NCBI GenBank assembly: GCA_009694375.1
Contig: SHVB01000013.1
Coordinates: 1-64,000, forward strand
Reading direction: 5' to 3'
DNA length: 64,000 nt
DNA from: Acidimicrobiia bacterium
Lineage (GTDB): Bacteria; Actinomycetota; Acidimicrobiia; Acidimicrobiales; VFJN01
Below are positions 52,830 through 62,684 of this stretch, piece by piece (the first letter of the stretch is position 1; each line of letters begins with the position of its first letter). The position numbers and the translations under genes are program-made. The notes beneath the pieces are model-generated. The model was not told the DNA's origin. It saw nothing but the letters and a program-made list of their open reading frames with translations, and made no database searches.

Positions 52830-55800
52830 CCGCCTTGGAACCCTTCTCCCTGCACGATCCGCTGCCCACCGGCCGCTTGGCCATCGAAGCGAGCGCGGGC
52901 ACGGGCAAGACCTATGCGCTGGCGTCCCTGGCTGCTCGCTACGTGGCCGAGGAGGGAATCCCGATCGGGGAGCTGCTGGTGGTGACGTTCACCCGGACGG
53001 CGGCGGCGGAACTGAAGGACCGGGTGCGGGCCCGGCTGGTGGAGTTTGCCGACCTCCTCGACTACACCGAGATCCCCGAGGATCTGGCAACGGACGCGGT
53101 CGCGGCCGCAGTCTGGGATCGCGACGGCTCCGTGCGGGCACTTCGCTCCGAACGGGTGCGCGCTGCGATCACCGACTTCGACAGCGCCACTATCACCACG
53201 ATCCACGGGTTCGCCCAGCAGATCCTCGGCACCCTCGGTTCTGCCGTGCTGGCCGACCCCGATGCCGTGCTGCTCGACGATGCCAGCTCGATCGTGGCCC
53301 AGGTGGCCACCGACCTCCTGGTCGGAGAGGCGGTGCGGGCAGACCACGACCTCGATGATGTGCCCGACCTCAACGCGCTATGCGTCGCTGCGTCGCTGGC
53401 CATCGGGAACCCCGGTGCTCGCCTGGTGCCCAACGCGGATGACGACGTGCTACCCGCCGCCACCAGGTTGCGAGGACTGGTCGACCAGGTGGTGGCCGAG
53501 GTGGACCGCCGCCGCCGTGCAGCAGCGACGCAGTCGTTCGATGACCTGCTGGTCCGCCTGCGAGATGCCATCGCAGACGACACCTTCGGTCCGGCGGCCC
53601 GAGAGGCGATCCAGAGCCGGTACTGCGTTTCCCTCATCGACGAGTTCCAGGACACGGACCCGGTCCAATGGTCGATCTTCGACGCGGTCTTTGGACACCT
53701 CGCGTCCGGTGACCGCGGAGCGGGAACGGCGCTCGTCCTGGTGGGCGACCCAAAGCAGGCCATCTACGCGTTCCGGGGCGCCAACGTCCACACCTATCTC
53801 CAGGCGGCGCACGCACCGGGCACCGACCGTCGCAACCTGGACACCAACTGGCGGTCGGACCCCCGGGTGCTGGAGGCCACCGAGGTACTCCTGAGCGGCG
53901 CCACCTTCGGCGACGCCGGCATCGGGTTCCAGCGCGTAGCTGTAGCTGAGAAGAACAAGGGTCGGGCCTTCGTCACGGCCGACGGAACGCCGCTGCCCGC
54001 ACTGTCGCTTCGGCTCGTGGATGCGCACGACGTGCCTCGCGTGAAGAAGGGCGATACCCGCTTTGCCCACGGTGATGGAGCGGCCGTCACCTTCGACGAG
54101 ATGGGCTCGTACCTACGGGATCTCCTGGAACGAGCCCACATCCCTGACCCAGCCTCTGACGACCCTGGTGCCACCCGGCCGCTGCGCCCCGACGACATCG
54201 CCGTCCTGGTGAGCGCCAACTACGAGGCGGTCGAGATCCGTAAGGCGCTCGGGCGGATGGGCATCCCCGCCGTGATCTCACGTGGCGACAACGTGCTGAC
54301 ATCCGAGGCAGCCGGTCACTGGCACCGGCTGCTCGCTGCGGTGGCCCGTCCCACCGACCCCCGTGCCGCACGCGCCGCCGCGCTCAGCTGGTTCGGCGGT
54401 CGCGATGCGGGCTGGGTCGCGGCCGCGTCCGACGCCGATCTCGTGGAGCTACAGGAGCGGTTGCACCGCTGGGGCGAGCACCTGAACGCCCATGGCGTGG
54501 CCGGCTTCATCGGCCTGCTGCGCTCCGAGACCGGCGTGGCCGAACGGGTACTGGCCCGTGAGGACGGCGACCGGTCCATGACCGACGTCGACCACATCGC
54601 CGAGCTGCTGGTCATCGCCGGTGGACGGCGACCCAGCCCAACCTCGTTGCTCGCGCTCTACGAACAGCTGTCGGGCGGCAACGACGACGGCGATCCCGAG
54701 GCCGATCTTGCCGCTCGCCGGGTGGAATCCGAGGCTCGCGCCGTCCAGATCATGACCACGTTCGTGGCCAAGGGCCTCGAGTTCCCGGTCGTGTGCTGCC
54801 CGTCGCTGTGGCGCCCTCGCGGTGCGAAGGCAGACCACAACGTCTGGTGGGACCACAAGGACAGCACACGCGTCATCGACGTCGCCAGCAAGCTGGAGTG
54901 GGGCGACGCCGACGCTCGTGCGGAGCGCACGAGGGCGGCGGCGGCCGAGGCGGTGGGTACCAACCTGCGCGTGCTCTACGTGGCGCTCACCCGGGCATGC
55001 CACCACCTGGCGGTGTGGTGGCTGCCCACCGGCGATGCGCCGATCACGGGCCTGGCTCGGGTCCTGTTCGCCCGCGGGGAGGACGGGCAGATCGACCCCG
55101 AGGCCTTCACCGCTGACGAGGTCGATGTCCCCTTCGGTGAGGATGCGGTCGCGGCGCTGGAACCGTTGGTGGCACGTGGCGGCGGCACCCTCGACGTGGC
55201 CCTGGTGGGGCTGTCCACCATCGATCGGCGGCGGTGGGCCAGACCCGACGACCGTGTCGACGATGACCTCGTCGTAGCGTCGCTCGGACGCACGCTGCCG
55301 AGAGACTGCGCCCGCTGGTCGTTCACCTCCATCACCGCCCTGGGCGGTGGTCACCACGCCGTGCTGGATCCCACCGATGCCACCCTGGGAGACGGGCGAT
55401 CGGCCGATGAGCACGACGTGGACGGAGCGGCCGCGGATCCGGACATCGTCGTGGGCCATGGCATCGACCTGCCGCTGGGCGACATCGCTGGTGGCGCTGG
55501 GTTCGGCAACCTCGTGCACAAGGTCTTCGAGGTCGCCGACTTCACCGCCGCGGACCTGGCGGCCGAACTCGGTGACGCGGTCGACGCGAGCCTGCGGTGG
55601 AACCGCTGGCCAGTAGATCCCGGCCTACTCGTCGAGGGACTGGAGGCGGTGCTGCGCACGCCGCTCGGGCCGTTGTTCGACGGTCGAGCACTGTGCGAGC
55701 TGCCTCGAACCGACCGGCTCGACGAGTTGACGTTCGATCTCACCCTCGGGATGGCCGGATCGATCCCGTCCGACGCCGATGTGGGTCGGGTCCTGCTCGA

Positions 55801-56299
55801 GCAGCTCGATCCGGATGATCCGCTGCGCCCATGGGCAGAGCACCTCGCCTCGGGCCCGTTCGGCGCCCGACTGGCGGGCCACCTCACCGGGTCGATCGAC
55901 CTCGTGGCCCGCATCCACCGCGCGGGGACGCCCGACCGCTTCGTGGTCTGTGACTACAAGAGCAACCGACTGGCCGCACGAGGTGTCACCCCTACCTCTT
56001 GGCACTTCGAGCCCGATCAGCTGGTCGCAGCGATGGCCGATGCCGATTACCCGCTCCAGGCGCTGCTCTACAGCGTGGCCCTGCACCGCTACCTGCGGTG
56101 GCGGGTTGCGGACTACGACCCGGGGGTCCACCTCGGCGGCGTCGGTTACCTCTTCCTTCGCGGGATGGTGGGGCCTGACACCCCGGTACACGGCGGCGCC
56201 CCAGACGGCTTGTTCGAGTGGCACCCGCCGGCGGCGGCGATCCGCGCGCTGTCCGATCTTCTCGATGGCCGTCCCCGTCGTCCGGGCGGTGGGTCGTGA
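52826..56299 (+). CDS. recB: Exodeoxyribonuclease V beta subunit
   Basis: A 1157-residue UvrD-type helicase-nuclease. The Walker A motif EASAGTGKTYALA is near residue 25, motif Ia is VVTFTRTAAAELKDR, Walker B is LIDEFQDTDP, motif IV/V regions include LDTNWRSDPR and VLYVALTRACHHL, and the C-terminal RecB nuclease motif is VVCDYKSNRLA near residue 1040. It unwinds and degrades DNA from double-strand ends and loads RecA after Chi. Both ends overlap neighbours by GTGA, so RecC, RecB and RecD should be made in fixed ratio. Confidence 0.96.
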   Translation: MTALEPFSLHDPLPTGRLAIEASAGTGKTYALASLAARYVAEEGIPIGELLVVTFTRTAAAELKDRVRARLVEFADLLDYTEIPEDLATDAVAAAVWDRDGSVRALRSERVRAAITDFDSATITTIHGFAQQILGTLGSAVLADPDAVLLDDASSIVAQVATDLLVGEAVRADHDLDDVPDLNALCVAASLAIGNPGARLVPNADDDVLPAATRLRGLVDQVVAEVDRRRRAAATQSFDDLLVRLRDAIADDTFGPAAREAIQSRYCVSLIDEFQDTDPVQWSIFDAVFGHLASGDRGAGTALVLVGDPKQAIYAFRGANVHTYLQAAHAPGTDRRNLDTNWRSDPRVLEATEVLLSGATFGDAGIGFQRVAVAEKNKGRAFVTADGTPLPALSLRLVDAHDVPRVKKGDTRFAHGDGAAVTFDEMGSYLRDLLERAHIPDPASDDPGATRPLRPDDIAVLVSANYEAVEIRKALGRMGIPAVISRGDNVLTSEAAGHWHRLLAAVARPTDPRAARAAALSWFGGRDAGWVAAASDADLVELQERLHRWGEHLNAHGVAGFIGLLRSETGVAERVLAREDGDRSMTDVDHIAELLVIAGGRRPSPTSLLALYEQLSGGNDDGDPEADLAARRVESEARAVQIMTTFVAKGLEFPVVCCPSLWRPRGAKADHNVWWDHKDSTRVIDVASKLEWGDADARAERTRAAAAEAVGTNLRVLYVALTRACHHLAVWWLPTGDAPITGLARVLFARGEDGQIDPEAFTADEVDVPFGEDAVAALEPLVARGGGTLDVALVGLSTIDRRRWARPDDRVDDDLVVASLGRTLPRDCARWSFTSITALGGGHHAVLDPTDATLGDGRSADEHDVDGAAADPDIVVGHGIDLPLGDIAGGAGFGNLVHKVFEVADFTAADLAAELGDAVDASLRWNRWPVDPGLLVEGLEAVLRTPLGPLFDGRALCELPRTDRLDELTFDLTLGMAGSIPSDADVGRVLLEQLDPDDPLRPWAEHLASGPFGARLAGHLTGSIDLVARIHRAGTPDRFVVCDYKSNRLAARGVTPTSWHFEPDQLVAAMADADYPLQALLYSVALHRYLRWRVADYDPGVHLGGVGYLFLRGMVGPDTPVHGGAPDGLFEWHPPAAAIRALSDLLDGRPRRPGGGS

Positions 56300-58194
56300 A
56301 CGATCCGATCACCGTACACATCCCGCCCGAAGCGGCATCGCTTCGTCCGTTCGTCGACGCCGGCGTACTGCGCGTGCCTGAGGTGCAGGTGGCAGCTGCA
56401 GTTGCCCGCTCGGTGCCCGGGACACCCCACGAGGTCCTGTTGGCCGCCGCACTGTGCGTCCGGGCGTTGCAGCTCGGGCACGTCTGCGTAGCGCTCGACG
56501 AGGCCTTGCCCGGCCTGGGTGCTGAGCGAGCCGGTGATAGTGACCCCAGTTCCGACGGCGACAGCGAGGCCGATCATGCTCTCGACGCGGCGGTCGCTGC
56601 ACTGGTGTGGCCGGAGCCCGCCGCCTGGGCCGCTGCGTTGGGGTCTGCTGCGGCCGTGGTGGTGCGTGACGCCGCCACCGGTGGACCGGCGACAGCCGTT
56701 GTCGGCGATGTGACGCTTCCGCTCGTGTTCGATGGTCGGCGCGTGTACCTCGAGCGTTACTGGCGCTATGAACGCCAGGTCGGCGACCGGCTGATCTCCG
56801 CCGCTGCCGAGGACGATCTCGCCGCCTCCGGGTCCCTCGACGCGGTGCTCGACACCTACTTCGGAGCCGACGATCCGGCTCAGCCGGACCTCCAGCGACG
56901 GGCGGCGTCGGTAGCGCTGCGGCGTCGAGTGACGGTCGTGGCCGGTGGTCCCGGCACGGGCAAGACCTACACGGTGGCGCGCCTTTTGGCCGCGGCCCAC
57001 CAACTGGCGATCGACGCAGGGCGTCCGCTCGTGGTGGCGCTGGCGGCACCCACGGGGAAGGCCGCCGCTCGGATGAGCGAGGCCGTGCACCAGGCGGTGA
57101 CCACCGCGTCGCTCCCTCCCGAGGTGGCGGGCCCGTTGCTGGCTACAGAGGCCGGCACGATCCATCGGCTGTTGGGTTGGCGTGACGGGATGTCGTTCCG
57201 CCACGACCACACCGATCCGCTTCCGCACGATCTGGTGGTGATCGATGAGACCTCGATGGTCGATCTGCCGCTGATGGCCAAGGTGCTCGACGCGCTTCGC
57301 CCACAGACCCGTCTGGTGCTGGTGGGTGATCCGTTCCAGCTCGCGAGCGTCGAGGCGGGAGCGGTCATGGGCGACATTGTCGGGCCGGCAGCCCGCGGCC
57401 CACTAGTAGTCTCCGGGAAGCTCGAGGACAGCATCGTGGTCCTTGATCGTGTCCACCGGTTCGGCTCCGATTCCGCCATAGCCCGGCTGGCTGACTCGGT
57501 GCGAACGGGCGATGTGGATGGGGCCCTCGATGTGCTGCGCGATCCGAGCGTCGACGATGTGACGTTGATCGACCCCGGCGATGCCGATGCCCTCACGATG
57601 CTCCGACGGGAGGTGGCCAAGCAGGCAGCGATCGTGGTCCGAGCCGCTCACGCCGGCGACGCCGAAGCGGCGATGGCGGCGGCGCTTGATCTGAAGGTGC
57701 TGTGCGGAACGCGGTGGGGTCCGCTGGGCTCCTACGGCTGGCGGGATGAGATCGAACGGCGCCTGGGGCGCCTGGTGCCGGGGGTGCGGACGGACCGTCG
57801 CTGGTACGTGGGGCGGCCGGTGATCGTCACCCGCAACGACTACGTCACCGGCGTGTTCAACGGCGATACCGGCATCGTCATACTGAGGGACGACCGTCCC
57901 GTGGTGGCGGCGCCTTCGGCGGCGGGCATGCGAGAGCTGGCTCCTTCGCAACTTGCGGAACTGGAGACCTGGTGGGCCATGACCGTGCACAAGAGCCAGG
58001 GCTCGGAGTTCGCCCATGCGGTGGTGTCGCTCCCAGCGGCAGGGTCGCGGATCTTGTCGAACGAGTTGCTCTACACGGGAATCACGCGGGGCAAGGAGCG
58101 GGTGACGTTGGTGGCAACGGAAGCGGCGGTCCGAGCAGCGATCTTGCAGCCGATCACCCGGGCGTCGGGGTTGCATGAACGGCTCTGGGGGTAG
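56296..58194 (+). CDS. recD: Exodeoxyribonuclease V alpha subunit
   Basis: A 632-residue superfamily 1B helicase. Walker A is VVAGGPGTGKTYTVARL near residue 215, Walker B is LVVIDETSMVDLPL, and the later motifs VLDRVHRFG, TVHKSQGSEFAHAVVSLP and LLYTGITRGKERV are present. The N-terminal 200 residues form the helical RecB-contacting domain. It is the faster 5'-3' motor of RecBCD. GTG at 56296 overlaps the recB stop. The stop lies 7 bp from the convergent sbcC stop, with no room for a terminator. Confidence 0.95.
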   Translation: MNDPITVHIPPEAASLRPFVDAGVLRVPEVQVAAAVARSVPGTPHEVLLAAALCVRALQLGHVCVALDEALPGLGAERAGDSDPSSDGDSEADHALDAAVAALVWPEPAAWAAALGSAAAVVVRDAATGGPATAVVGDVTLPLVFDGRRVYLERYWRYERQVGDRLISAAAEDDLAASGSLDAVLDTYFGADDPAQPDLQRRAASVALRRRVTVVAGGPGTGKTYTVARLLAAAHQLAIDAGRPLVVALAAPTGKAAARMSEAVHQAVTTASLPPEVAGPLLATEAGTIHRLLGWRDGMSFRHDHTDPLPHDLVVIDETSMVDLPLMAKVLDALRPQTRLVLVGDPFQLASVEAGAVMGDIVGPAARGPLVVSGKLEDSIVVLDRVHRFGSDSAIARLADSVRTGDVDGALDVLRDPSVDDVTLIDPGDADALTMLRREVAKQAAIVVRAAHAGDAEAAMAAALDLKVLCGTRWGPLGSYGWRDEIERRLGRLVPGVRTDRRWYVGRPVIVTRNDYVTGVFNGDTGIVILRDDRPVVAAPSAAGMRELAPSQLAELETWWAMTVHKSQGSEFAHAVVSLPAAGSRILSNELLYTGITRGKERVTLVATEAAVRAAILQPITRASGLHERLWG

Positions 58195-58201
58195 TTCGCC
58201 C

Positions 58202-61150
58202 TCAGGGGTGAACGACGAGGGTCGATCCGCCGGCATCGGGGAGGCGCTTGACCTCGATGCCCAGGTGGAGCTGCTGCTTCATCGCTTCGACGTGGGTGAT
58301 GGCGCCGACCATGCGGCCGGTGGCGTGCAGTTGGTGCAGCGTGTCGATGGCGTCGTCGAGCGAGCGGGGGTCGAGCGACCCGAACCCCTCGTCGACGAAC
58401 AGCGTCTCGAAGGTCTTGCCGCTGGCGGCGCCCCCGTGGCTGACGACGTCGGCCAGTCCGAGGGCGAGGGCGAGCGATGCCTGGAACTGCTCTCCGCCGG
58501 AGAGCGAGCAGGTGGAGCGGGCTCGTCCGGTGGTGGCGTCGAGGACCTCGAGGTCGAGTCCGTACTTCCGCCGACCGTCGGCCTTCGTCTCGCCGCGGTG
58601 GAGCGTGTAGCGCCCCGAGGTCATCCGGTGGAGGTGGACGTTGGCCTCAGCGGTGACGCGATCGAGTTCTCGCGTGAGGACCCAGCGCTTCAGGGACATG
58701 TCGGCGCCGGGCCCGCCGTCCTGGCATACCTGGAAGGCCAGATCGGCTCGTTCAGACCGAGCCCGCTGATCATCGGATCCTTCAATGAGCTCGTCGTGCT
58801 TCTTGAGGGCCAAGCGGCTGTACTGGCGGGCATCGGTGGCGCTGGTGCATTCGGCGGCTCGGGCGGCCTGGTTGGCCGCCGCCGCGGTCCGGGCGGACTC
58901 GGTGGCCGCGAGGTCAGGGGCATGGGCGGGGATGCCCTGCTTGGTGAGGACCTCGAGTGCCGTGGTGGCCGCGTCGCAGGCCTTGTCGTATTCGGTGGCT
59001 GCGGAATTCTTGGCCTGCTCGTCGTCGCTGGACAGGAGCGCCTCACGGGCCTCGCCCTCGGTGTCGAACGGGCTGGCGGCGAGCGCTTTGGTGAGCTGCT
59101 CCTCGTTCACGGTTGCGGCGGAGCCTCGGCTGTTGACGTTGGTGAATCGCTGCTCCAGACCCGTGACGTGGCCGTCCAAGGCGTCGAGCACTTTGCCGGT
59201 GCGATCCACGTCGTCGCCATCTATCCCGCTGGTCGCGAGCTTCGCCGCGTCCAGCTCGGTGGTGCGCTGGGCCAGGTCTTCCCGGGCCGCATCGGTCTTC
59301 TCGGCGAGCCGGGCGAGCCGGAGGTCCACGGTGTGGAGCACATTCTCGAGGGTCGAGTGCTCGTGCTCCAGGTTGGCGAGCGTCCCGGCGTCCTCGGTGG
59401 CCTGGACATGCTGCGCGGCGAGCTGGGTCGAGCGGGCCGTGAGCTGGTCGATGGTGGCGTCGACGTCGTCATCCAGGGTGCTTCGCAGGACCGTCTGGCG
59501 ACTCTCGAGGACACCGACGGCCGAGTTGGCGGCGTCTCTGGCCGCCGACGCTCGTTGGACATCGTCATCGGTGGTGGGGGCGTCGCCATCGCCGGTGGCG
59601 GGCATCGGATGCTCGACCCCGCCGCACACCGGGCACGGTTCGCCCTCGACCAGCCTTGCTGCGAGGCGAGGTGCCTGGGTCGAGACGAAGGCCCCGTAGA
59701 CCCGTTCGTAGTTGGCGCTGACCGCGGTGGCGTTGGCTGCGGCGTCGACCAGCTCCGCCTGGACCTCATTGAGCTCACGCCGTGCGTCGACGCGCCGGGT
59801 GACCTTCGCGCTCTCGGCCTTGATGCCATCCGGATCCACCGCACGCGATCGGAGGTCGGTCAGGGCGGTTGCGATCACATCGCGCCGCTCTGCCGCCGCC
59901 GACCGGGTGGCGCTGGCGGTGGCGATGTCGGTGGCGATGGCTTGGCTGGTGCTGGTTCCGGCATCGTGCTCGGCGAGCGCGTCACGGAGCTTCTTGAGGG
60001 CGGCGACGTTGACCTGGTGGAGGGACCGCTGGGTGGCGACCTGATCCTTGATGGTGCCCGCCGTGGAGGTGTCGGCCTCCACGCCGATAGATGAGAACGA
60101 TTCGCTGATGGTCGAGAGGCGGTCGGCGAGCTGATCCTTCGCCGTAACCTCGGTCTGGCGCGCCTCGGCGAGGGCGTCGGCGGCGACGGTCACGGGGCGG
60201 GCGGCAACTGAGGCGCTGGCGGACGCACGATCGGCCCGGACCACGGGTTCCCGCTCTTGCAGCGCAGCGAGGGTAGTGCGGTGCCCTTCGGCGGCGTCGA
60301 AGCGGGTGGCCTCCCCTTCGGCGCGGTGGTGGGCCTCGGTCGCCACTCCGACCTCAACCACAAGTTCTGCGACCTTGGCGGCGAGGGCGGCGAGCGGAGC
60401 GTCGATCGAGTGCAGCAACGAATCCATCCCGTCGCGTTCGATCTTTTCGAGGCCCTCGGGCAGCTCGAAGCCCAGTGGCGAGGCAGCGTGCTGCAGGTTG
60501 GTGCGGACGTTCTCGAGCTCTGCACTGATCGAGTTGTCGATGGCGCCGATCTGCTGGCGCAGCTGGTTGCGGTCCTGCTTGAGCTGGTCGACGATGTCGT
60601 CGAACACCTTGCCGCCGAAGAGCTGGCCCAGCAGAGACTCGCGCTGTGCGGTGTCCGCCAGCAGGAACTGCGAGAACTCGCCCTGGGGCAGGAGGATGAC
60701 CCGCTGGAACTGCATCGCGTCGAGGCCAATGAGGCCGCTGCAGGCAGCACTGGTGTCGCGGGCGCCGGTGGCGATGGACTCGGTTCCATTGTCGGTGACC
60801 CGTACGAGTTGAGCATTGGCCAGCTCTTTCGTGAACCCGCTTCCGCGTGCCGCCGAGCGGAACTGCTCGGGGTTCCGGGTAACGACGTAGCGCTCGCCGC
60901 CGCTCCCGAAAGTGAAAACGACCCGGGTCCGGGTCTCGGGGGATGCGTGATCAGACTTGACGTCCTTGGCGTCCTTGAGGGGCATCTTGCCGTAGAGCGC
61001 CCAGCACATGGCATCGAAGATCGTGGTCTTGCCGGTGCCGGTATCGCCGCTGACCACGAAGAGGCCGCGTGGCGCGAGGGATGCGAAATCGATTGTCTCG
61101 GTGCCGGGGAAGGACCCGAAGGCCTCGAGGATGAGCTTGATCGGCTTCAT
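58202..61150 (-). CDS. sbcC: Nuclease SbcCD ATPase subunit
   Basis: A 982-residue SMC-like ATPase. The N-terminal Walker A is VVSGDTGTGKTTIFDA (Lys41), followed by the Q-loop segment LLPQGEFSQFLLA; two long coiled coils flank the zinc hook CPVC at 506-509; the C-terminal half carries the signature SLSGGEQFQASLALALGLAD and Walker B LFVDEGFGSLD. With SbcD it trims hairpins and protein-blocked DNA ends. The start overlaps the sbcD stop (ATGA), so the two are translationally coupled. Composition is Ala/Glu-rich through the coils, as expected. Confidence 0.96.
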   Translation of the reverse strand: MKPIKLILEAFGSFPGTETIDFASLAPRGLFVVSGDTGTGKTTIFDAMCWALYGKMPLKDAKDVKSDHASPETRTRVVFTFGSGGERYVVTRNPEQFRSAARGSGFTKELANAQLVRVTDNGTESIATGARDTSAACSGLIGLDAMQFQRVILLPQGEFSQFLLADTAQRESLLGQLFGGKVFDDIVDQLKQDRNQLRQQIGAIDNSISAELENVRTNLQHAASPLGFELPEGLEKIERDGMDSLLHSIDAPLAALAAKVAELVVEVGVATEAHHRAEGEATRFDAAEGHRTTLAALQEREPVVRADRASASASVAARPVTVAADALAEARQTEVTAKDQLADRLSTISESFSSIGVEADTSTAGTIKDQVATQRSLHQVNVAALKKLRDALAEHDAGTSTSQAIATDIATASATRSAAAERRDVIATALTDLRSRAVDPDGIKAESAKVTRRVDARRELNEVQAELVDAAANATAVSANYERVYGAFVSTQAPRLAARLVEGEPCPVCGGVEHPMPATGDGDAPTTDDDVQRASAARDAANSAVGVLESRQTVLRSTLDDDVDATIDQLTARSTQLAAQHVQATEDAGTLANLEHEHSTLENVLHTVDLRLARLAEKTDAAREDLAQRTTELDAAKLATSGIDGDDVDRTGKVLDALDGHVTGLEQRFTNVNSRGSAATVNEEQLTKALAASPFDTEGEAREALLSSDDEQAKNSAATEYDKACDAATTALEVLTKQGIPAHAPDLAATESARTAAAANQAARAAECTSATDARQYSRLALKKHDELIEGSDDQRARSERADLAFQVCQDGGPGADMSLKRWVLTRELDRVTAEANVHLHRMTSGRYTLHRGETKADGRRKYGLDLEVLDATTGRARSTCSLSGGEQFQASLALALGLADVVSHGGAASGKTFETLFVDEGFGSLDPRSLDDAIDTLHQLHATGRMVGAITHVEAMKQQLHLGIEVKRLPDAGGSTLVVHP

Positions 61151-62334
61151 GTGGGACCCCCAGCGGTCGCGCGGGTGGTGGCCCCGACCAGGAGTGCATC
61201 AAGCAGGACGTCGGGCGGGCTTCCCTGGGCGGCCTCCCAGAACTGACGGGCCGCGTCGATGGGAGGAAGGTCCCGGACATCGGTGGGTGCCGAACCGATC
61301 TCGAGCTCGTTCCCGTTGGGCAGGAGGCGGACCTCGACGATGTGGGGGTAGCGGGTGGCGAGCCGCGCCTTGGCGTCGAGCACCGTCTCGCGGTCGGTCA
61401 CGATGGCCCGCACGAAGCACTCCTCTGCGCCGGCGTGGTCGACCGAGTCGAGCAGGTAGCCGAGCTCGCCGGTGAGGGTGCGGACCCGGCGGCCAACGGT
61501 GACCGGGATCTCGCTGATCTCGCAGCCGCCAACCCCATCCATCTCGATGACGGTAACGGACTTCTCGTGCTCTTCGGAGAAGGAGTAGGCCAGCGGTGTC
61601 CCCGAGTAACGAACGGTGTCCCCGCCCGCGGTTTGCGGCCGATGGAGGTGACCGAGCGCGGTGTACGAAAAGCCGTCGAACACGCTGGCGGGCACCTCGC
61701 CCGTGCCGCCCACGACGAGCTGACGCTCGGACTCGGAGGTCGTGGCGCCGGTGACGTAGGCGTGGGCGATCGCAAGTGAGCGCGGCGAGGTGCGTGCAGA
61801 GCGGGCGGCGCCGGCGGCGGTCTCGAGCACGGAATGGTGGGTGCGTCGCTGGCGACGCTCCACCAGCGCGGTCTCGTCGTCGCCGTCGGCTGTAGGCTCC
61901 TCGTCTGCGCCAAAGCGATCTGGCGCTGCTTGCGGCTCGAGGAAGGGCAGGAGCACGAGGTCCAGCGGCCCGTCGCGGAACTCGTGGCAGATGACCTCGC
62001 CGATGCCCTGGTAGCCGCCGCGGAGGTAGAAGTCGCTGGGGTCAAGCATGTTCGCGTAGGGGGCCAGGCGGTCCGGGCTGTCGTGGTTGCCGCTGATAGC
62101 TGCGACGACGGTGCCCGTGGCCAGCAGGCGACCCATGGTGTCTCGGAACAGATCGATGGCCTCGACGGGGGCGATCGCCCGGTCGTACAGGTCTCCCGCA
62201 ATGACCACGAGGTCTGCGTCCTGGTCCTGGACAAGCCTGACGAACCAGTCGGAAAATGCCTCCTGGTCGCTCCGCAACGACACCGGACCGAAGTGGCGGC
62301 CGAGGTGCCAATCGCTGGTGTGGATGATCTTCAT
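61147..62334 (-). CDS. sbcD: Nuclease SbcCD exonuclease subunit
   Basis: A 395-residue metallophosphoesterase. The metal motifs run in order: HTSDWHLGRHFG, VIAGDLYDRA, AISGNHDSPDR, AIAHAYVTG and LGHLHRPQ. The capping domain follows. ATG at 62334 starts the chain as MKIIHTSDWHLG, the usual N-terminus; an ATG four codons upstream is possible. Residues about 165-185 (EEPTADGDDETALVERRQRR) are a charged insertion. It is the nuclease partner of SbcC and faces recCBD, giving one compact double-strand-break repair block. Confidence 0.95.
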   Translation of the reverse strand: MKIIHTSDWHLGRHFGPVSLRSDQEAFSDWFVRLVQDQDADLVVIAGDLYDRAIAPVEAIDLFRDTMGRLLATGTVVAAISGNHDSPDRLAPYANMLDPSDFYLRGGYQGIGEVICHEFRDGPLDLVLLPFLEPQAAPDRFGADEEPTADGDDETALVERRQRRTHHSVLETAAGAARSARTSPRSLAIAHAYVTGATTSESERQLVVGGTGEVPASVFDGFSYTALGHLHRPQTAGGDTVRYSGTPLAYSFSEEHEKSVTVIEMDGVGGCEISEIPVTVGRRVRTLTGELGYLLDSVDHAGAEECFVRAIVTDRETVLDAKARLATRYPHIVEVRLLPNGNELEIGSAPTDVRDLPPIDAARQFWEAAQGSPPDVLLDALLVGATTRATAGGPT

Positions 62335-62445
62335 CGTGCTCGACATCCCGTGGTCAGCGTCTCGGAGAGGGTACTCCGCCTGCTCCAGATGAAGCGGCGT
62401 CACCATAGCTATGGGGTGTGACGGCCATAGTGAACATGTCCCGTG

Positions 62446-62634
62446 TCAGGAACCTGGCAGAGATTTCGATTCGGGGAAGTTGAGGGTTCTTGGGTCGGCG
62501 TGGCCAAGATGGACGCCGAGGGGCCGGTACCAGGACAGGGCCTCGTGGGGTCGGATCTCGTTGAACTCGGTCCGGTAGGCATCCCTCTCTCGGACCAGGT
62601 CGAGTCCCCGACCGCCGATGAAGCCGCGGCGAGG
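62446..62634 (-). pseudogene. C-terminal fragment of an integrase-core transposase
   Basis: The minus-strand frame ending at TGA 62446-62448 encodes about 62 residues including RDAYRTEFNEIRPHEALSWY, followed by RPLGVHLGHADP and a final NFPESKSLPGS. The EIRPHEALxxxxP pattern is the end of the DDE integrase core in IS3/IS481-like transposases. Everything upstream of the fragment, including the first two catalytic acids, is missing, and no terminal inverted repeats were found, so it is a scar of an insertion sequence. It lies between sbcD and the MFS gene. Confidence 0.75.
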
Positions 62635-62684
62635 TGATATGTTGGCAGTCGGCGCGCAGATTCAGCCGAAGCGAGGCTGAGCCG

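Noticed and set aside
58175-60094. A 639-codon plus-strand frame opposite sbcC
   Set aside because: Gly/Val-rich antisense product without domains; sbcC motifs, including the zinc hook, are complete on the minus strand.
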